Below, piece by piece: positions 1 to 8,019 of a DNA stretch of 17,604 nt. The position numbers were made by a program, and so were the translations under genes. Position 1 is the stretch's first letter. Every line of letters starts with the position of its first letter. Under the pieces are notes generated by a model. The model saw only the letters and a list, made by a program, of their open reading frames with translations. It made no database searches and was not told where the DNA came from. This DNA is from Eubacteriales bacterium (GTDB lineage Bacteria > Bacillota > Clostridia > Peptostreptococcales > Anaerovoracaceae). The stretch spans positions 1 to 17,604 of the forward strand of contig JAQUJQ010000011.1 in assembly GCA_028680875.1 (NCBI GenBank), read 5' to 3'.

Positions 1-2427
1 GATTATTTGAAAGCCTTGCCATCTCATTTAAGGAGTTATGAACAGGCGGTTGCTTATCCACCCAATCAAGTCTATTTAGGAACTTTGAATCCGGAATCTC
101 TAAGACAGATTGAAGCTCCGTGGTATGATAAAAAGGCTGATAAAGCGGAACGGTATGGGAAATACGGAGAAATCATGCCACAGGATGAGTTTTTAGGACT
201 TCTACAGCTTTGTGACGTATTTGACCTGGTGGTTTTAGAGAAAGAATTTGCAACCGAAATTAAAGAGAAATTAACTTCCCATCCGTTAGTCGGTGAAAAA
301 CGAGCTTCCATATTAGATAAGAATACGTATAATATAGACCAAATCAAGGAATTGGTCAATGGCGGTGCTGAAGGACTCTACCACAATAGAACACTTGTGG
401 GAGCCATTAAATCAGCCCATGCTATCGATGTTAACCTCTCTTCTCATGTGATGCTGGAAAATCTGGTTTCCAAGGCTTCAAACGTATTATCTCTTCTTCA
501 CATGATTAGAGTAACAGGCATCGAACCCTCCTGCGTGGATTATGTTATTGACTGTTGTGAAGAAGCAGTTGGGGATATGAATCAGAGAGGCGGTGGCAAC
601 CTGGCTAAAGCAGCAGCTGAAATCGCCGGGTTAATCAATGCCACAGGATCTGATACCAGAGGTTTTTGTGCAGGTCCGGCGCATGCCATAGTGGAAGCGG
701 CAGCACTGGTCAAATCAGGGACTTACAAAAACGTGGTGGTTACTGCAGGAGGCAGTACTGCTAAGCTGGGGATGAACGGTAAAGATCATACAAAAAAAGG
801 TTTACCGATTTTAGAAGACATGGTTGCCGGTTTTTCAGTTTTGATAAGTGAAAACGATAACCTGAATCCGGAGTTCAATTTGGATTATATCGGTCGGCAT
901 AAAGTTGGTACCGGATCCTCTCCACAGGCTGTTATTACCGCCCTTGTGACCGAGCCACTGGACAGAGCGGGATTGAAGATAACCGACATAGATAAATATG
1001 CAGCCGAAATGCAAAACCCAGATATTACCAAACCGGCAGGAGCAGGAGATGTACCTGAAGCCAACTATAAGATGATTGCCGCATTAGGAGTAAAAAGGGG
1101 AGAACTGGAGCGAACAGCTATCCCGAATTTTGTAAAGGATCATGGCATGACGGGTTGGGCCCCAACCCAAGGGCATATCCCCTCAGGGATTCCATATTTG
1201 GGTTTTGCAAGAGAGGATATTTTAGAAGGTCGTATCAATCGGGCCATGATAATCGGTAAAGGAAGTCTTTTCCTCGGACGTATGACTAACCTTTTTGATG
1301 GTATTTCCTTTATCTTGCAGAAAAATAACGGAGAGCAGATATCAAAAGTGCAAAAAGTATTTTCCGATAGTATATCTGATGTTCCGGTTATCGGTATTGC
1401 ATCAGAAAGCAGTGAATTAGGAATCGAAACCATCTATGAGGGAGTGGCATTAGCTGAGAAAAAAGGATTTAAGGCTGTGGTTATTGAAGGTGAGTTGGCT
1501 CATAAGAAGATGGAAGAGATGCTTGAAAAGGGTCTGATTGACGGAGCTGTTACAATGCATTATCCTTTTCCCATCGGAGTCTCTACTGTCGGCAGAGTAG
1601 TTACACCGGGAAGAGGTAAAGAACTCTATTTAGCTACAACAACCGGAACTTCCTCTACCGACCGAGTAGAAGGGATGGTAAAGAACGCCATTTATGGCAT
1701 TATTGCAGCCAAAGCAAGCGGAGTTCAAAATCCCACAGTAGGTATTGCTAATGTAGATGGAGCAAGGCAGGCAGAAAAGGCATTAATTGCTTTAAAAGAC
1801 GGAGGCTATGACATAAGATTTGCTCAGTCTGCAAGAGCAGACGGTGGCATAGTTATGCGAGGAAACGACTTGCTTGCAGGAACATCCGATATTATGGTGA
1901 TGGATCCTCTTACAGGCAATCTTATGATGAAGCTGTTTTCCGCCTACACAACCGGAGGAAACTACGAATCAATAGGTTACGGCTATGGCCCCGGTATCGG
2001 AGAAGACTATGACAGGATCATACTGATCATTTCAAGAGCAAGTGGAGCACCTGTAATTGCAGGTGCAGTTGAATATGCCACACAGCTTGTGAAAAACGAT
2101 TGTAGGAAAATTGCGGCAGAGGAGTTTGCAAGCGCATATAAAGCCGGCCTGAAGGACATTTTAGCGGGTGTGAAAACACGTAAAGGCGTAGAAGGTGAGA
2201 AGACTCAAACCTCCTTAGAAGAGGTCAAAGCACCTCCAAAAGAAGTAGTTACTGCAGAAATTACAGGAATCGAAGTCATGGATATCGAAGATGCGGCTAT
2301 TTCCCTTTGGAAAGAAGGAATCTATGCAGAAACCGGTATGGGCTGCACCGGGCCTGTTGTATTGGTCAGTGAAGCTAACGAAGAAAAAGCAAAGGAAAAA
2401 TTAGCAAATGCCGGCTATATTAAATAA
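1..2427 (+). CDS. grdC/grdD: Glycine/sarcosine/betaine reductase component C, fused beta (GrdC) and alpha (GrdD) subunits, 5' partial
   Basis: Component C releases acetyl phosphate from the carboxymethyl-selenoprotein intermediate in Stickland reduction of glycine, sarcosine or betaine. The reading frame is open to the left edge (Asp-Tyr precede the TTG at 7), so the TTG is not the start and an estimated 40 residues are missing. Numbering from base 7, residues 1-445 are GrdC, a FabH/thiolase-like protein with the nucleophile-type Cys221 in FCAGPAHA and His379 and His390 further on. Residues about 455-806 are GrdD, PlsX-like, with MHYPFPIGVSTVGRVV, DGARQ and GYGPGIGEDYDR motifs. Cys780 in MGCTGP near the C-terminus matches the position of the catalytic Cys359 reported for GrdD of Eubacterium acidaminophilum. 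The only other cysteine in the GrdD half is in KNDC. GrdC and GrdD are normally separate proteins of about 510 and 385 residues. Here no stop, frameshift or convincing internal start separates them. The family assignment is certain; whether the fusion works as one chain is inferred. Confidence 0.93.
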   Translation, partial: DYLKALPSHLRSYEQAVAYPPNQVYLGTLNPESLRQIEAPWYDKKADKAERYGKYGEIMPQDEFLGLLQLCDVFDLVVLEKEFATEIKEKLTSHPLVGEKRASILDKNTYNIDQIKELVNGGAEGLYHNRTLVGAIKSAHAIDVNLSSHVMLENLVSKASNVLSLLHMIRVTGIEPSCVDYVIDCCEEAVGDMNQRGGGNLAKAAAEIAGLINATGSDTRGFCAGPAHAIVEAAALVKSGTYKNVVVTAGGSTAKLGMNGKDHTKKGLPILEDMVAGFSVLISENDNLNPEFNLDYIGRHKVGTGSSPQAVITALVTEPLDRAGLKITDIDKYAAEMQNPDITKPAGAGDVPEANYKMIAALGVKRGELERTAIPNFVKDHGMTGWAPTQGHIPSGIPYLGFAREDILEGRINRAMIIGKGSLFLGRMTNLFDGISFILQKNNGEQISKVQKVFSDSISDVPVIGIASESSELGIETIYEGVALAEKKGFKAVVIEGELAHKKMEEMLEKGLIDGAVTMHYPFPIGVSTVGRVVTPGRGKELYLATTTGTSSTDRVEGMVKNAIYGIIAAKASGVQNPTVGIANVDGARQAEKALIALKDGGYDIRFAQSARADGGIVMRGNDLLAGTSDIMVMDPLTGNLMMKLFSAYTTGGNYESIGYGYGPGIGEDYDRIILIISRASGAPVIAGAVEYATQLVKNDCRKIAAEEFASAYKAGLKDILAGVKTRKGVEGEKTQTSLEEVKAPPKEVVTAEITGIEVMDIEDAAISLWKEGIYAETGMGCTGPVVLVSEANEEKAKEKLANAGYIK

Positions 2428-2472
2428 CGTCCCTTACTTTATCTTATTATACAATAAGCGAACATAAATGGC

Positions 2473-2490
2473 ATATTTTAATTAAAATAT
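2473..2490. repeat. 18-bp AT-only perfect palindrome upstream of xpt
   Basis: ATATTTTAATTAAAATAT reads identically on both strands. It lies 46 bases after the grdCD stop. A second perfect 12-bp palindrome, ATATACGTATAT, sits at 2497-2508. Neither is followed by the GC-rich stem and T-tract of an intrinsic terminator. They could be protein-binding sites or simply AT-rich DNA. Only the symmetry is seen directly. Confidence 0.4.
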
Positions 2491-2547
2491 TCGATCATAT
2501 ACGTATATTGTAAAAATATCGACAAAATATCACTTGATTTTACTATT

Positions 2548-2571
2548 ATTACCTTTACGAAAGTAGGTAAT
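2548..2571. promoter_or_regulatory. Dyad overlapping the xpt -35 box (candidate operator)
   Basis: Two 7-bp arms, ATTACCT at 2548-2554 and AGGTAAT at 2565-2571, flank 10 bases. The dyad spans the predicted -35 hexamer and part of the spacer, a position where a bound repressor would block RNA polymerase. It could instead fold as a small hairpin with a GAAA loop, but it lies upstream of the predicted transcription start, so action as DNA is more likely. Its function is inferred. Confidence 0.4.
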
Positions 2572-2582
2572 TTGCTTATAAT
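2554..2582 (+). promoter_or_regulatory. Sigma-A-type promoter for xpt and the transporter operon
   Basis: TTTACG at 2554-2559 (4 of 6 to consensus), a 17-bp spacer, then a perfect TATAAT at 2577-2582. Transcription would start near 2589, giving a leader of about 35 nt before the xpt ATG at 2625, with GGGAG as ribosome binding site. This leader is too short to hold a purine riboswitch aptamer, and no riboswitch core (such as TCTACC in J2/3) is found further upstream. Confidence 0.65.
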
Positions 2583-2624
2583 GACTATGACTGAAGTCGG
2601 ATAACACTGTATAGGGAGTTTAAA

Positions 2625-3197
2625 ATGCAGGAATTAAAAGATCGTATTATTAAAGATGGACAAGTCATTGGAACCGAGATTATTAAGGTTGATTCTTTTT
2701 TAAACCACCAGATTGATGTGGCATTAGTTTTTAAAATTGGCAAGGAATTGGCGAATCGGTTTGCCAATCAGGGAATCACGAAGATTTTAACCATTGAGGC
2801 TTCCGGCATTCCTATAGCCTGTGCTGTGGCATGGCATATGAATAACTTACCGGTGATATTTGCAAAGAAAGCCGCACCAAGTACAATGATTGATGGATTT
2901 TACAATACGGAGATTACTTCTTTTACAAAGCGGACTGTATCGTCGGTTATGGTATCAAAAAAGTATCTATCGAAGGAAGACCATGTATTGATTGTTGATG
3001 ATTTTTTAGCTCATGGTGAGGCGGCTTTGGGATTGGCATATTTGGCAGAACAAGCAGAGGCTGTGGTGTCCGGCATCGGAATAGCTATAGAGAAAGAATT
3101 TCAGGGTGGCAGTGAAAAACTAAGACAGAAGTGTTACCGTGTAGAATCTTTGGCAGTAATTAAGTCCATTCAGAATGGTCACATAACTTTCAAGTAA
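2625..3197 (+). CDS. xpt: Xanthine phosphoribosyltransferase
   Basis: A cytoplasmic type I phosphoribosyltransferase that joins xanthine (and related purines) to PRPP, making XMP for purine salvage. The 190-residue length is the usual family length. The PRPP-binding motif is clear at residues 121-131 (VLIVDDFLAHG), with the paired Asp125 and Asp126. The N-terminal LKDRIIKDGQVIG and VDSFLNHQIDV segments are typical of Xpt. The motif carries His130 where I recall Asn in the Bacillus protein. The ATG at 2625 follows a GGGAG site. It is the first gene of a run leading, after 44 bases, into a BMP-family uptake system, which suggests the transporter brings in the purine that Xpt salvages. No permease of the PbuX type accompanies it. 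Confidence 0.93.
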   Translation: MQELKDRIIKDGQVIGTEIIKVDSFLNHQIDVALVFKIGKELANRFANQGITKILTIEASGIPIACAVAWHMNNLPVIFAKKAAPSTMIDGFYNTEITSFTKRTVSSVMVSKKYLSKEDHVLIVDDFLAHGEAALGLAYLAEQAEAVVSGIGIAIEKEFQGGSEKLRQKCYRVESLAVIKSIQNGHITFK

Positions 3198-3241
3198 AGA
3201 AGATAAACTAAAGGTATTAAGAGAAAAAGGAGAAGTAAAAG

Positions 3242-4345
3242 ATGAAAAAGTTATTGGTAATTTTGTTAGTCCTTACATTGTCTATGACTGCAATGGCAGG
3301 TTGTGGCGGGGATACCGGCGGAGGAGACGGCGGAGCAGAAGATGTAACAACTATCGGCTTCCTCTATATCGGACCCATTACAGACGGGGGTTATAACCAG
3401 GCCCAGCACGAAGGGTACACTGCAGTAAAAGATTATTTTGGCGACAGCGTGAATCTGTTATACGCAGAAAATGTTGCTGAAGATATTCAGGCAGTAAAGA
3501 CCAATGCAATCAATATGATTGACAATGGTGCAAGCATAATAATAGCAACCAGCTTTGGACATATGGATGGGATGGAAGAATTGGCCAATGAATATACTGA
3601 TGTGACTTTCCTCCATTTTTCCGGTTATAAAAAGAACGATACCAACTTTGGAAACTATTTTGGGGCTATGGAAGAAGCCAGATATTTATCGGGTATAGTA
3701 GCCGGTATGACGACAAAGACTAATAAACTCGGTTATGTGGCAGCTTACCCATATACAGAAGTTCGTATCGGTATCAATTCCTTCTACCTTGGCGCAAAAT
3801 CTGTAAATCCCGACGTTACCATGAATGTTGTATATATTAATAGCTGGGGTGATGCAGCTCTGGAACAGGCGGCCGCAGAATCTTTACTGGCCCAAGGTTG
3901 TGACGTCCTTACACAGCATGCTGATACATCCGCTGCTCAGACTGCAGCAGAAAAAGCCGGCTGTTATGCTGTAGGATATAATATTGATAACAGTGCAGTG
4001 GCTCCCGGATCTTTCTTGACAGCTCCTGTATGGCATCATGAAGCTTATTTGATTCCCGTAATCGAAAAGATTATTGCAGGCGAATATGTACCTGAGTCTT
4101 ACTATGGGACAATGGCTGATGGCTATATCGGTTTAGCTCCTCTCACCTCACTTGTTTCTGATGAAGCAAAAACAGAGGTAGAGAAAGTACAGGATCAAAT
4201 CGTAGCAGGTGAATACCCAATATTTGTCGGTCCACTAAAGGACAATGAAGGTAATGTAGTGGTTGAAGAGGGTAAAGCTCTTACGACACATGATGAAATC
4301 TGGGCTATTGATTGGGTTCTTGAAGGCATTACAGCCATTCAATAA
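3242..4345 (+). CDS. BMP family substrate-binding lipoprotein of a nucleoside/purine ABC transporter
   Basis: The extracellular binding component of the transporter encoded downstream. Residues 1-20 form a lipoprotein signal peptide with a lipobox ending in Ala-Gly-Cys21, so the mature protein should be lipid-anchored at Cys21. A Gly/Asp-rich linker follows at about residues 22-34. The rest is a BMP (PnrA/Med-type) fold, shown by the strand IGFLYIGPITDGGYNQAQ, by ATSFGHMDG, and by GNYFGAMEEARYLSGIVAGM. Full family length (367 residues). AAAGGAG at 3226-3232 lies 9 bases before the ATG. The family binds purine nucleosides in characterised cases (PnrA; Bacillus NupN). The ligand here is inferred from the family and from xpt 44 bases upstream. 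Xanthine or another free purine is possible. Confidence 0.9.
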   Translation: MKKLLVILLVLTLSMTAMAGCGGDTGGGDGGAEDVTTIGFLYIGPITDGGYNQAQHEGYTAVKDYFGDSVNLLYAENVAEDIQAVKTNAINMIDNGASIIIATSFGHMDGMEELANEYTDVTFLHFSGYKKNDTNFGNYFGAMEEARYLSGIVAGMTTKTNKLGYVAAYPYTEVRIGINSFYLGAKSVNPDVTMNVVYINSWGDAALEQAAAESLLAQGCDVLTQHADTSAAQTAAEKAGCYAVGYNIDNSAVAPGSFLTAPVWHHEAYLIPVIEKIIAGEYVPESYYGTMADGYIGLAPLTSLVSDEAKTEVEKVQDQIVAGEYPIFVGPLKDNEGNVVVEEGKALTTHDEIWAIDWVLEGITAIQ

Positions 4346-4376
4346 TAAAAGTTATAAATTTAAGAAAGATATTGAA

Positions 4377-4404
4377 AAGGGCGGTTCCTCCCGGAGCCGC
4401 CCTT
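4377..4404 (+). promoter_or_regulatory. Intra-operon stem-loop between the lipoprotein and ATPase genes
   Basis: Arms AAGGGCGGTTCC (4377-4388) and GGAGCCGCCCTT (4393-4404) form a 12-bp GC-rich stem with one U.G wobble and a TCCC loop. No T-tract follows, so it is a poor intrinsic terminator. Its location between the binding-protein gene and the membrane/ATPase genes matches a known arrangement where a hairpin protects the upstream mRNA from 3' exonucleases and keeps binding protein in excess. That role is inferred. Confidence 0.7.
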
Positions 4405-4425
4405 AGATATCAATGGAGGTAATAT

Positions 4426-5946
4426 ATGGAGCCGGTTAAGGCAATTGAAATGAGGGGTATTACCAAAACCTTTGGAGCGATCCATGCGAATCAAGACGTT
4501 GATTTAACTGTATATAATGGGGAGATACATGCTTTGCTTGGTGAAAATGGTGCGGGCAAAAGCACCCTGATGAATATGTTGTCAGGAATCTATCGGCAGG
4601 ACAACGGAAGCATAGTAATATACGGAAAGGAAGTTCATTTTACATCCCCGAAGGATTCAATTGCCATAGGTATAGGTATGATTCACCAGCATTTTAAACT
4701 GGTGGATGTTATGACAGCTAAGGAAAATATTATTCTTGGTAAGGGAAAGGGACTTTTTACAAAGAATAAGAATCTAGCGAAGGAAATCAAAGAAATTTCA
4801 GACCGGTATGGCTTGGATGTAAACCCGGAAAAAAAGGTCTATAATATGTCTGTTGGCGAAAAGCAGACTTTAGAAATCATAAAAGTACTTTATCGCGGAG
4901 CTAAGATTCTGATCTTAGATGAGCCTACGGCTGTATTGACACCCCAGGAGATCAAACGACTATTTCAAATTCTTCGCAATATGCGGGAGCAGGGATGCGC
5001 AGTAGTCATCATTACGCATAAGTTAAATGAGGTTATGGAAATAAGCGATAGGATCACGGTGTTACGAAAGGGAAAAACTATCGGGACCGTAAAGACGTCT
5101 GAGGTCCAGGTTCCTGCTCTTATAGAGATGATGGTGGGGAAAAAGGTGGATTTGGAAATCAAAAAGGAGAAAATGCCGATACCAAAGAAACCCCTTTTAG
5201 AGGTTGACAACCTTTATGTTTTGAATCACGATCATAAGCTGGCTCTTGAAGAAATCTCTTTTTCTCTCTATGAAGGAGAAATCCTGGGTATTGCAGGTGT
5301 AGCGGGAAGCGGTCAAAAGGAAATCTGTGAAACCATTGCCGGATTGACTCGGGCTGAGAGAGGGCGCATCTTTTTTGAAGGAGAAAACATTATCGGAAAA
5401 AGCCCCAGAGATATTATACGCTTAGGCATCCGTATGGGTTTTATTCCGGAGGACCGTCTTGGGATGGGATTGGTCGGTTCAATGGATATTGTTCATAATT
5501 TGGTCCTCAAGGATTATCAAAATCAACCAGGCGTTTTTTTGAAAAGAGGCCCTTGTGAAGTAAAAGCCAAGGCTATTGTAAATCGACTGGATATTCAAAC
5601 CCCAGGTATTCATTTCCCGGTTAAAAAATTATCCGGAGGAAATATTCAAAAGGTACTCTTGGGCAGGGAGATTGACTCCAATCCCAAAGTATTGATTACT
5701 GCCTATCCGGTAAGAGGATTGGATATCGGCGCATCCTATAAGATTTATGATTTGTTGAATGAACAAAAGAGTAAGGGTGTGGGGGTATTATTCATAGGTG
5801 AGGATTTGGATGTACTCATGGATCTTTGCGATCGTATCATGGTATTTTGCATTGGGAAAATTGCAGGGATAGTGAATCCCGATGAGGTTACGAAGGAAGA
5901 AATCGGTCTTATGATGACCGGAGGAAAGGAGGTATCGCTCTCATGA
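4426..5946 (+). CDS. Nucleoside/sugar-type ABC transporter ATP-binding protein, two NBDs
   Basis: The energising subunit, with two fused ABC domains as in Bacillus NupO/YufO and sugar importers of the RbsA type. NBD1 is intact: Walker A GENGAGKST (39-47), signature SVGEK (142-146), Walker B ILILDEP (161-167) with Glu166, and switch His198. NBD2 has a modified P-loop GVAGSGQKE (291-299), a good LSGGN signature (402-406), and an aberrant Walker B at 422-433 where DEPT is replaced by AYPV. The switch His is replaced in IGED (457-460). Such decay of the second site is common in this family. GGAGG at 4415-4419 precedes the ATG. The stop overlaps the next start (ATGA), implying translational coupling to the permease. 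Length is normal at 506 residues. Confidence 0.92.
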   Translation: MEPVKAIEMRGITKTFGAIHANQDVDLTVYNGEIHALLGENGAGKSTLMNMLSGIYRQDNGSIVIYGKEVHFTSPKDSIAIGIGMIHQHFKLVDVMTAKENIILGKGKGLFTKNKNLAKEIKEISDRYGLDVNPEKKVYNMSVGEKQTLEIIKVLYRGAKILILDEPTAVLTPQEIKRLFQILRNMREQGCAVVIITHKLNEVMEISDRITVLRKGKTIGTVKTSEVQVPALIEMMVGKKVDLEIKKEKMPIPKKPLLEVDNLYVLNHDHKLALEEISFSLYEGEILGIAGVAGSGQKEICETIAGLTRAERGRIFFEGENIIGKSPRDIIRLGIRMGFIPEDRLGMGLVGSMDIVHNLVLKDYQNQPGVFLKRGPCEVKAKAIVNRLDIQTPGIHFPVKKLSGGNIQKVLLGREIDSNPKVLITAYPVRGLDIGASYKIYDLLNEQKSKGVGVLFIGEDLDVLMDLCDRIMVFCIGKIAGIVNPDEVTKEEIGLMMTGGKEVSLS

Positions 5947-7022
5947 ATGGAATTCATATTAGTAAACGGGAGGATTTGCCTAAGAAAAGAGAGACGGTCA
6001 TCCGTATCCTTGCAGTAATTTTATCTATTGTATGTGCAGGCCTGGTCATTTGGATATTAGGTTATAATCCAATACGGGTATTCCCCAGTATGATTTCCGG
6101 AGCTTTGGGCACGGAAATCAGATTGCAGCAAACCATTCTTAAAGCCATACCCCTAATCGTAACATCCCTTGGGATCTTAGTGGCTTTCAAAATGAAATTC
6201 TGGAATATCGGCGGGGAAGGGCAGATTATTATGGGTGCTCTGGCAGCTTCTTATGTAGCTCTTAATATGGATGGCCTGCCCAAGGGGATCCTATTATCGT
6301 TAATGGCATTGGCTGCTATGATTGCAGGAGGATTATGGGCTTTTATTCCTGCTTTTTTTAAAGCCAAAATGGGAGTAAATGAAACCATTTTTACACTAAT
6401 GCTCAATTATATCGCCATCAAATATGTTACATACTTGCAGTATGGACCTTGGAAGTCACCGGAATCTCAAGGCTTTCCCAAGGTTGCTACATTTTCCGAT
6501 AACGCAGTATTACCCAAGCTTTTTGGCATACACATCGGCTGGTTGATTGCATTACTTTTGGTGGTTATCGTTTATATCTTTATTAATCATACAAAAAAAG
6601 GATTTGAAATATCCGTAGTAGGGGAAAGTAGAGAAACAGCACGATATGCAGGTATGAATATCGCTACTATAATCCTTATAGCAATGTTTATTTCCGGAGG
6701 TTTGTGTGGCCTTACCGGGATGATTCAGGCGTCCGCCGTGGAAAAAACTCTATCGGCTAATCTTTCCGGTGGATATGGCTTTACAGCCATCATCACTGCC
6801 TGGTTGGCTCGATTAAATGCTATAGCTGTTCTTTTCGTCTGTATTGCATTTGCAATTTTGCTGCAAGGCGGTGCCTATATTCAGATCTCGATGCAGATTC
6901 CTGCTGCTGTAGCGGATATGATGCAGGGGATCATTCTGTTTTTTGTCCTGGGTAGTGAATTTTTCTTACAGTATAAAGTCAATTTAGCGGGTAGTTTTAG
7001 AAAAGCAAAGGAGGTGGCATAA
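5943..7022 (+). CDS. ABC transporter permease, first membrane subunit (YufP/NupP-like)
   Basis: One half of the membrane channel of the BMP-type importer (BPD_transp_2 family). It has 359 residues and many hydrophobic segments: one near residues 20-42, then a cluster from about 65 to 345. Family motifs are visible in LVAFKMKFWNIGGEGQIIMGA (about 79-99) and in the Gly-rich SGGLCGLTGMIQ segment. Its ATG overlaps the ATPase stop by 4 bases, and its own stop shares one base with the next start (TAATG). All three inner-membrane components are therefore translationally coupled and should be made in fixed ratio. The substrate is as for the lipoprotein: a purine nucleoside or base, inferred. Confidence 0.9.
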   Translation: MNGIHISKREDLPKKRETVIRILAVILSIVCAGLVIWILGYNPIRVFPSMISGALGTEIRLQQTILKAIPLIVTSLGILVAFKMKFWNIGGEGQIIMGALAASYVALNMDGLPKGILLSLMALAAMIAGGLWAFIPAFFKAKMGVNETIFTLMLNYIAIKYVTYLQYGPWKSPESQGFPKVATFSDNAVLPKLFGIHIGWLIALLLVVIVYIFINHTKKGFEISVVGESRETARYAGMNIATIILIAMFISGGLCGLTGMIQASAVEKTLSANLSGGYGFTAIITAWLARLNAIAVLFVCIAFAILLQGGAYIQISMQIPAAVADMMQGIILFFVLGSEFFLQYKVNLAGSFRKAKEVA

Positions 7023-7948
7023 TGGAAGGGTTTTTAGCAGCTACTGTAATAGCAAGCATGCCTCTATTGTTTGCCACTATAGGAGAAATTATTACTGAAA
7101 AATCCGGTCATTTGAACTTGGGCATAGAAGGACTCATGCTCATGGGTGCTATCATGGGCTTTGTTGTCGGTTATGGATCGGGAAGTCCCTTTATGGCTTT
7201 GTTAGGTGCAGTTTTAGCCGGAGCCGCAGGTTCTTTAATCTATGCTTTTCTTACGGTATCTCTCAGAGCAAATCAAGTTGTAACCGGATTAACCCTTACA
7301 ATTTTCGGTACCGGTTTTGCCAGCTTTATCGGGAAAACCTATGTTGGTATGGTGGTACCACAGGAAATAAAGAGTTTTTTCAGGCAAGTTGATGTTCCGT
7401 TATTGGGAGATATCCCATTTGTAGGCCCTGTTTTTTTTCAACAAGACATATTTATATATTTTGGATATCTATTGGTCCTTGTCAGCAGTATCTATCTGTT
7501 TAAGACAAGAACAGGATTGAATCTACGGGCAGTTGGTGAAAATGCAGCAGCATCTGATGCTTCAGGAATTAATGTAACCTTATATAAATATATCCACATT
7601 TGCTTAGGTGGCGGACTTTGCGGTTTGGGTGGTGCTTACATGTCTTTGGTTATGATGTCCGTATGGCAGGAAAATGTTGTGGCAGGTCGAGGATGGATTG
7701 CTGTAGCTTTAGTAATTTTTGCTTCCTGGAACCCGGTGAAGGCCTTAATTGGTTCCTTACTCTTCGGAGGCTTATCAATACTAGGCTTCCGGCTTCAGAG
7801 TATGGGAATCCATATTTCTCAGTACTGGGTGGATATGTTACCTTATGCAGCAACTATTGTCATCATTATTTTAAGCTCTACGAAAAATAAAAAAGAAAAT
7901 CAACCTCCGGCCGATTTAGGCAATCCATATTTCCGAGAGGAACGCTGA
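7022..7948 (+). CDS. ABC transporter permease, second membrane subunit (YufQ/NupQ-like)
   Basis: The partner of the preceding permease, forming the heterodimeric pore. It has 308 residues, is very hydrophobic, and carries family motifs: ITEKSGHLNLGIEGLMLMGA near the N-terminus, a middle segment GLNLRAVGENAAASDASG that fits the coupling loop to the ATPase, and GGGLCGLGGAYMSL. GGAGG at 7010-7014 lies just before the shared TAATG junction. It ends in a short charged cytoplasmic tail. It is the last gene of the operon. There is no convincing terminator in the 71 bases before the next gene, although a new promoter begins there. Confidence 0.9.
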   Translation: MEGFLAATVIASMPLLFATIGEIITEKSGHLNLGIEGLMLMGAIMGFVVGYGSGSPFMALLGAVLAGAAGSLIYAFLTVSLRANQVVTGLTLTIFGTGFASFIGKTYVGMVVPQEIKSFFRQVDVPLLGDIPFVGPVFFQQDIFIYFGYLLVLVSSIYLFKTRTGLNLRAVGENAAASDASGINVTLYKYIHICLGGGLCGLGGAYMSLVMMSVWQENVVAGRGWIAVALVIFASWNPVKALIGSLLFGGLSILGFRLQSMGIHISQYWVDMLPYAATIVIIILSSTKNKKENQPPADLGNPYFREER

Positions 7949-7970
7949 TTTTTTTGATAGGGAAACCCTC

Positions 7971-7999
7971 TTGATAATTAGAAACAGAAAGATTATACT
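7971..7999 (+). promoter_or_regulatory. Sigma-A-type promoter for the DUF1461 operon
   Basis: TTGATA at 7971-7976, a 17-bp spacer and TATACT at 7994-7999; each box matches 5 of 6 consensus bases. The predicted start near 8006 falls at the edge of the AAGGGGGAG ribosome binding site (8006-8014), so the leader would be only about 14 nt. This marks a separate transcription unit after the transporter operon. Confidence 0.65.
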
Positions 8000-8019
8000 A
8001 ATATTAAGGGGGAGAGACT

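Noticed and set aside
2454..2466. PurR box-like CGAAC (ATAAGCGAACATA) with a weak TTCG partner at 2490-2493
   Set aside because: Two mismatches in the first half-site, a degenerate second half, wrong spacing, and about 90 bases upstream of the promoter. Not enough to call PurR control.
2428..2624. Purine riboswitch before xpt
   Set aside because: No J2/3 TCTACC-like core, no paired P2/P3 loops, and the best promoter leaves only about 35 nt of leader.
5698..5733. Loss of Walker B Glu and switch His in the second ATPase domain as sign of a dead transporter
   Set aside because: A degenerate second site is usual in this two-domain ABC family; NBD1 is intact and the operon is complete.
7600..7890. 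96-codon plus-strand frame inside the second permease
   Set aside because: It overlaps a conserved permease frame, lacks a ribosome site and shows no protein-like motifs.
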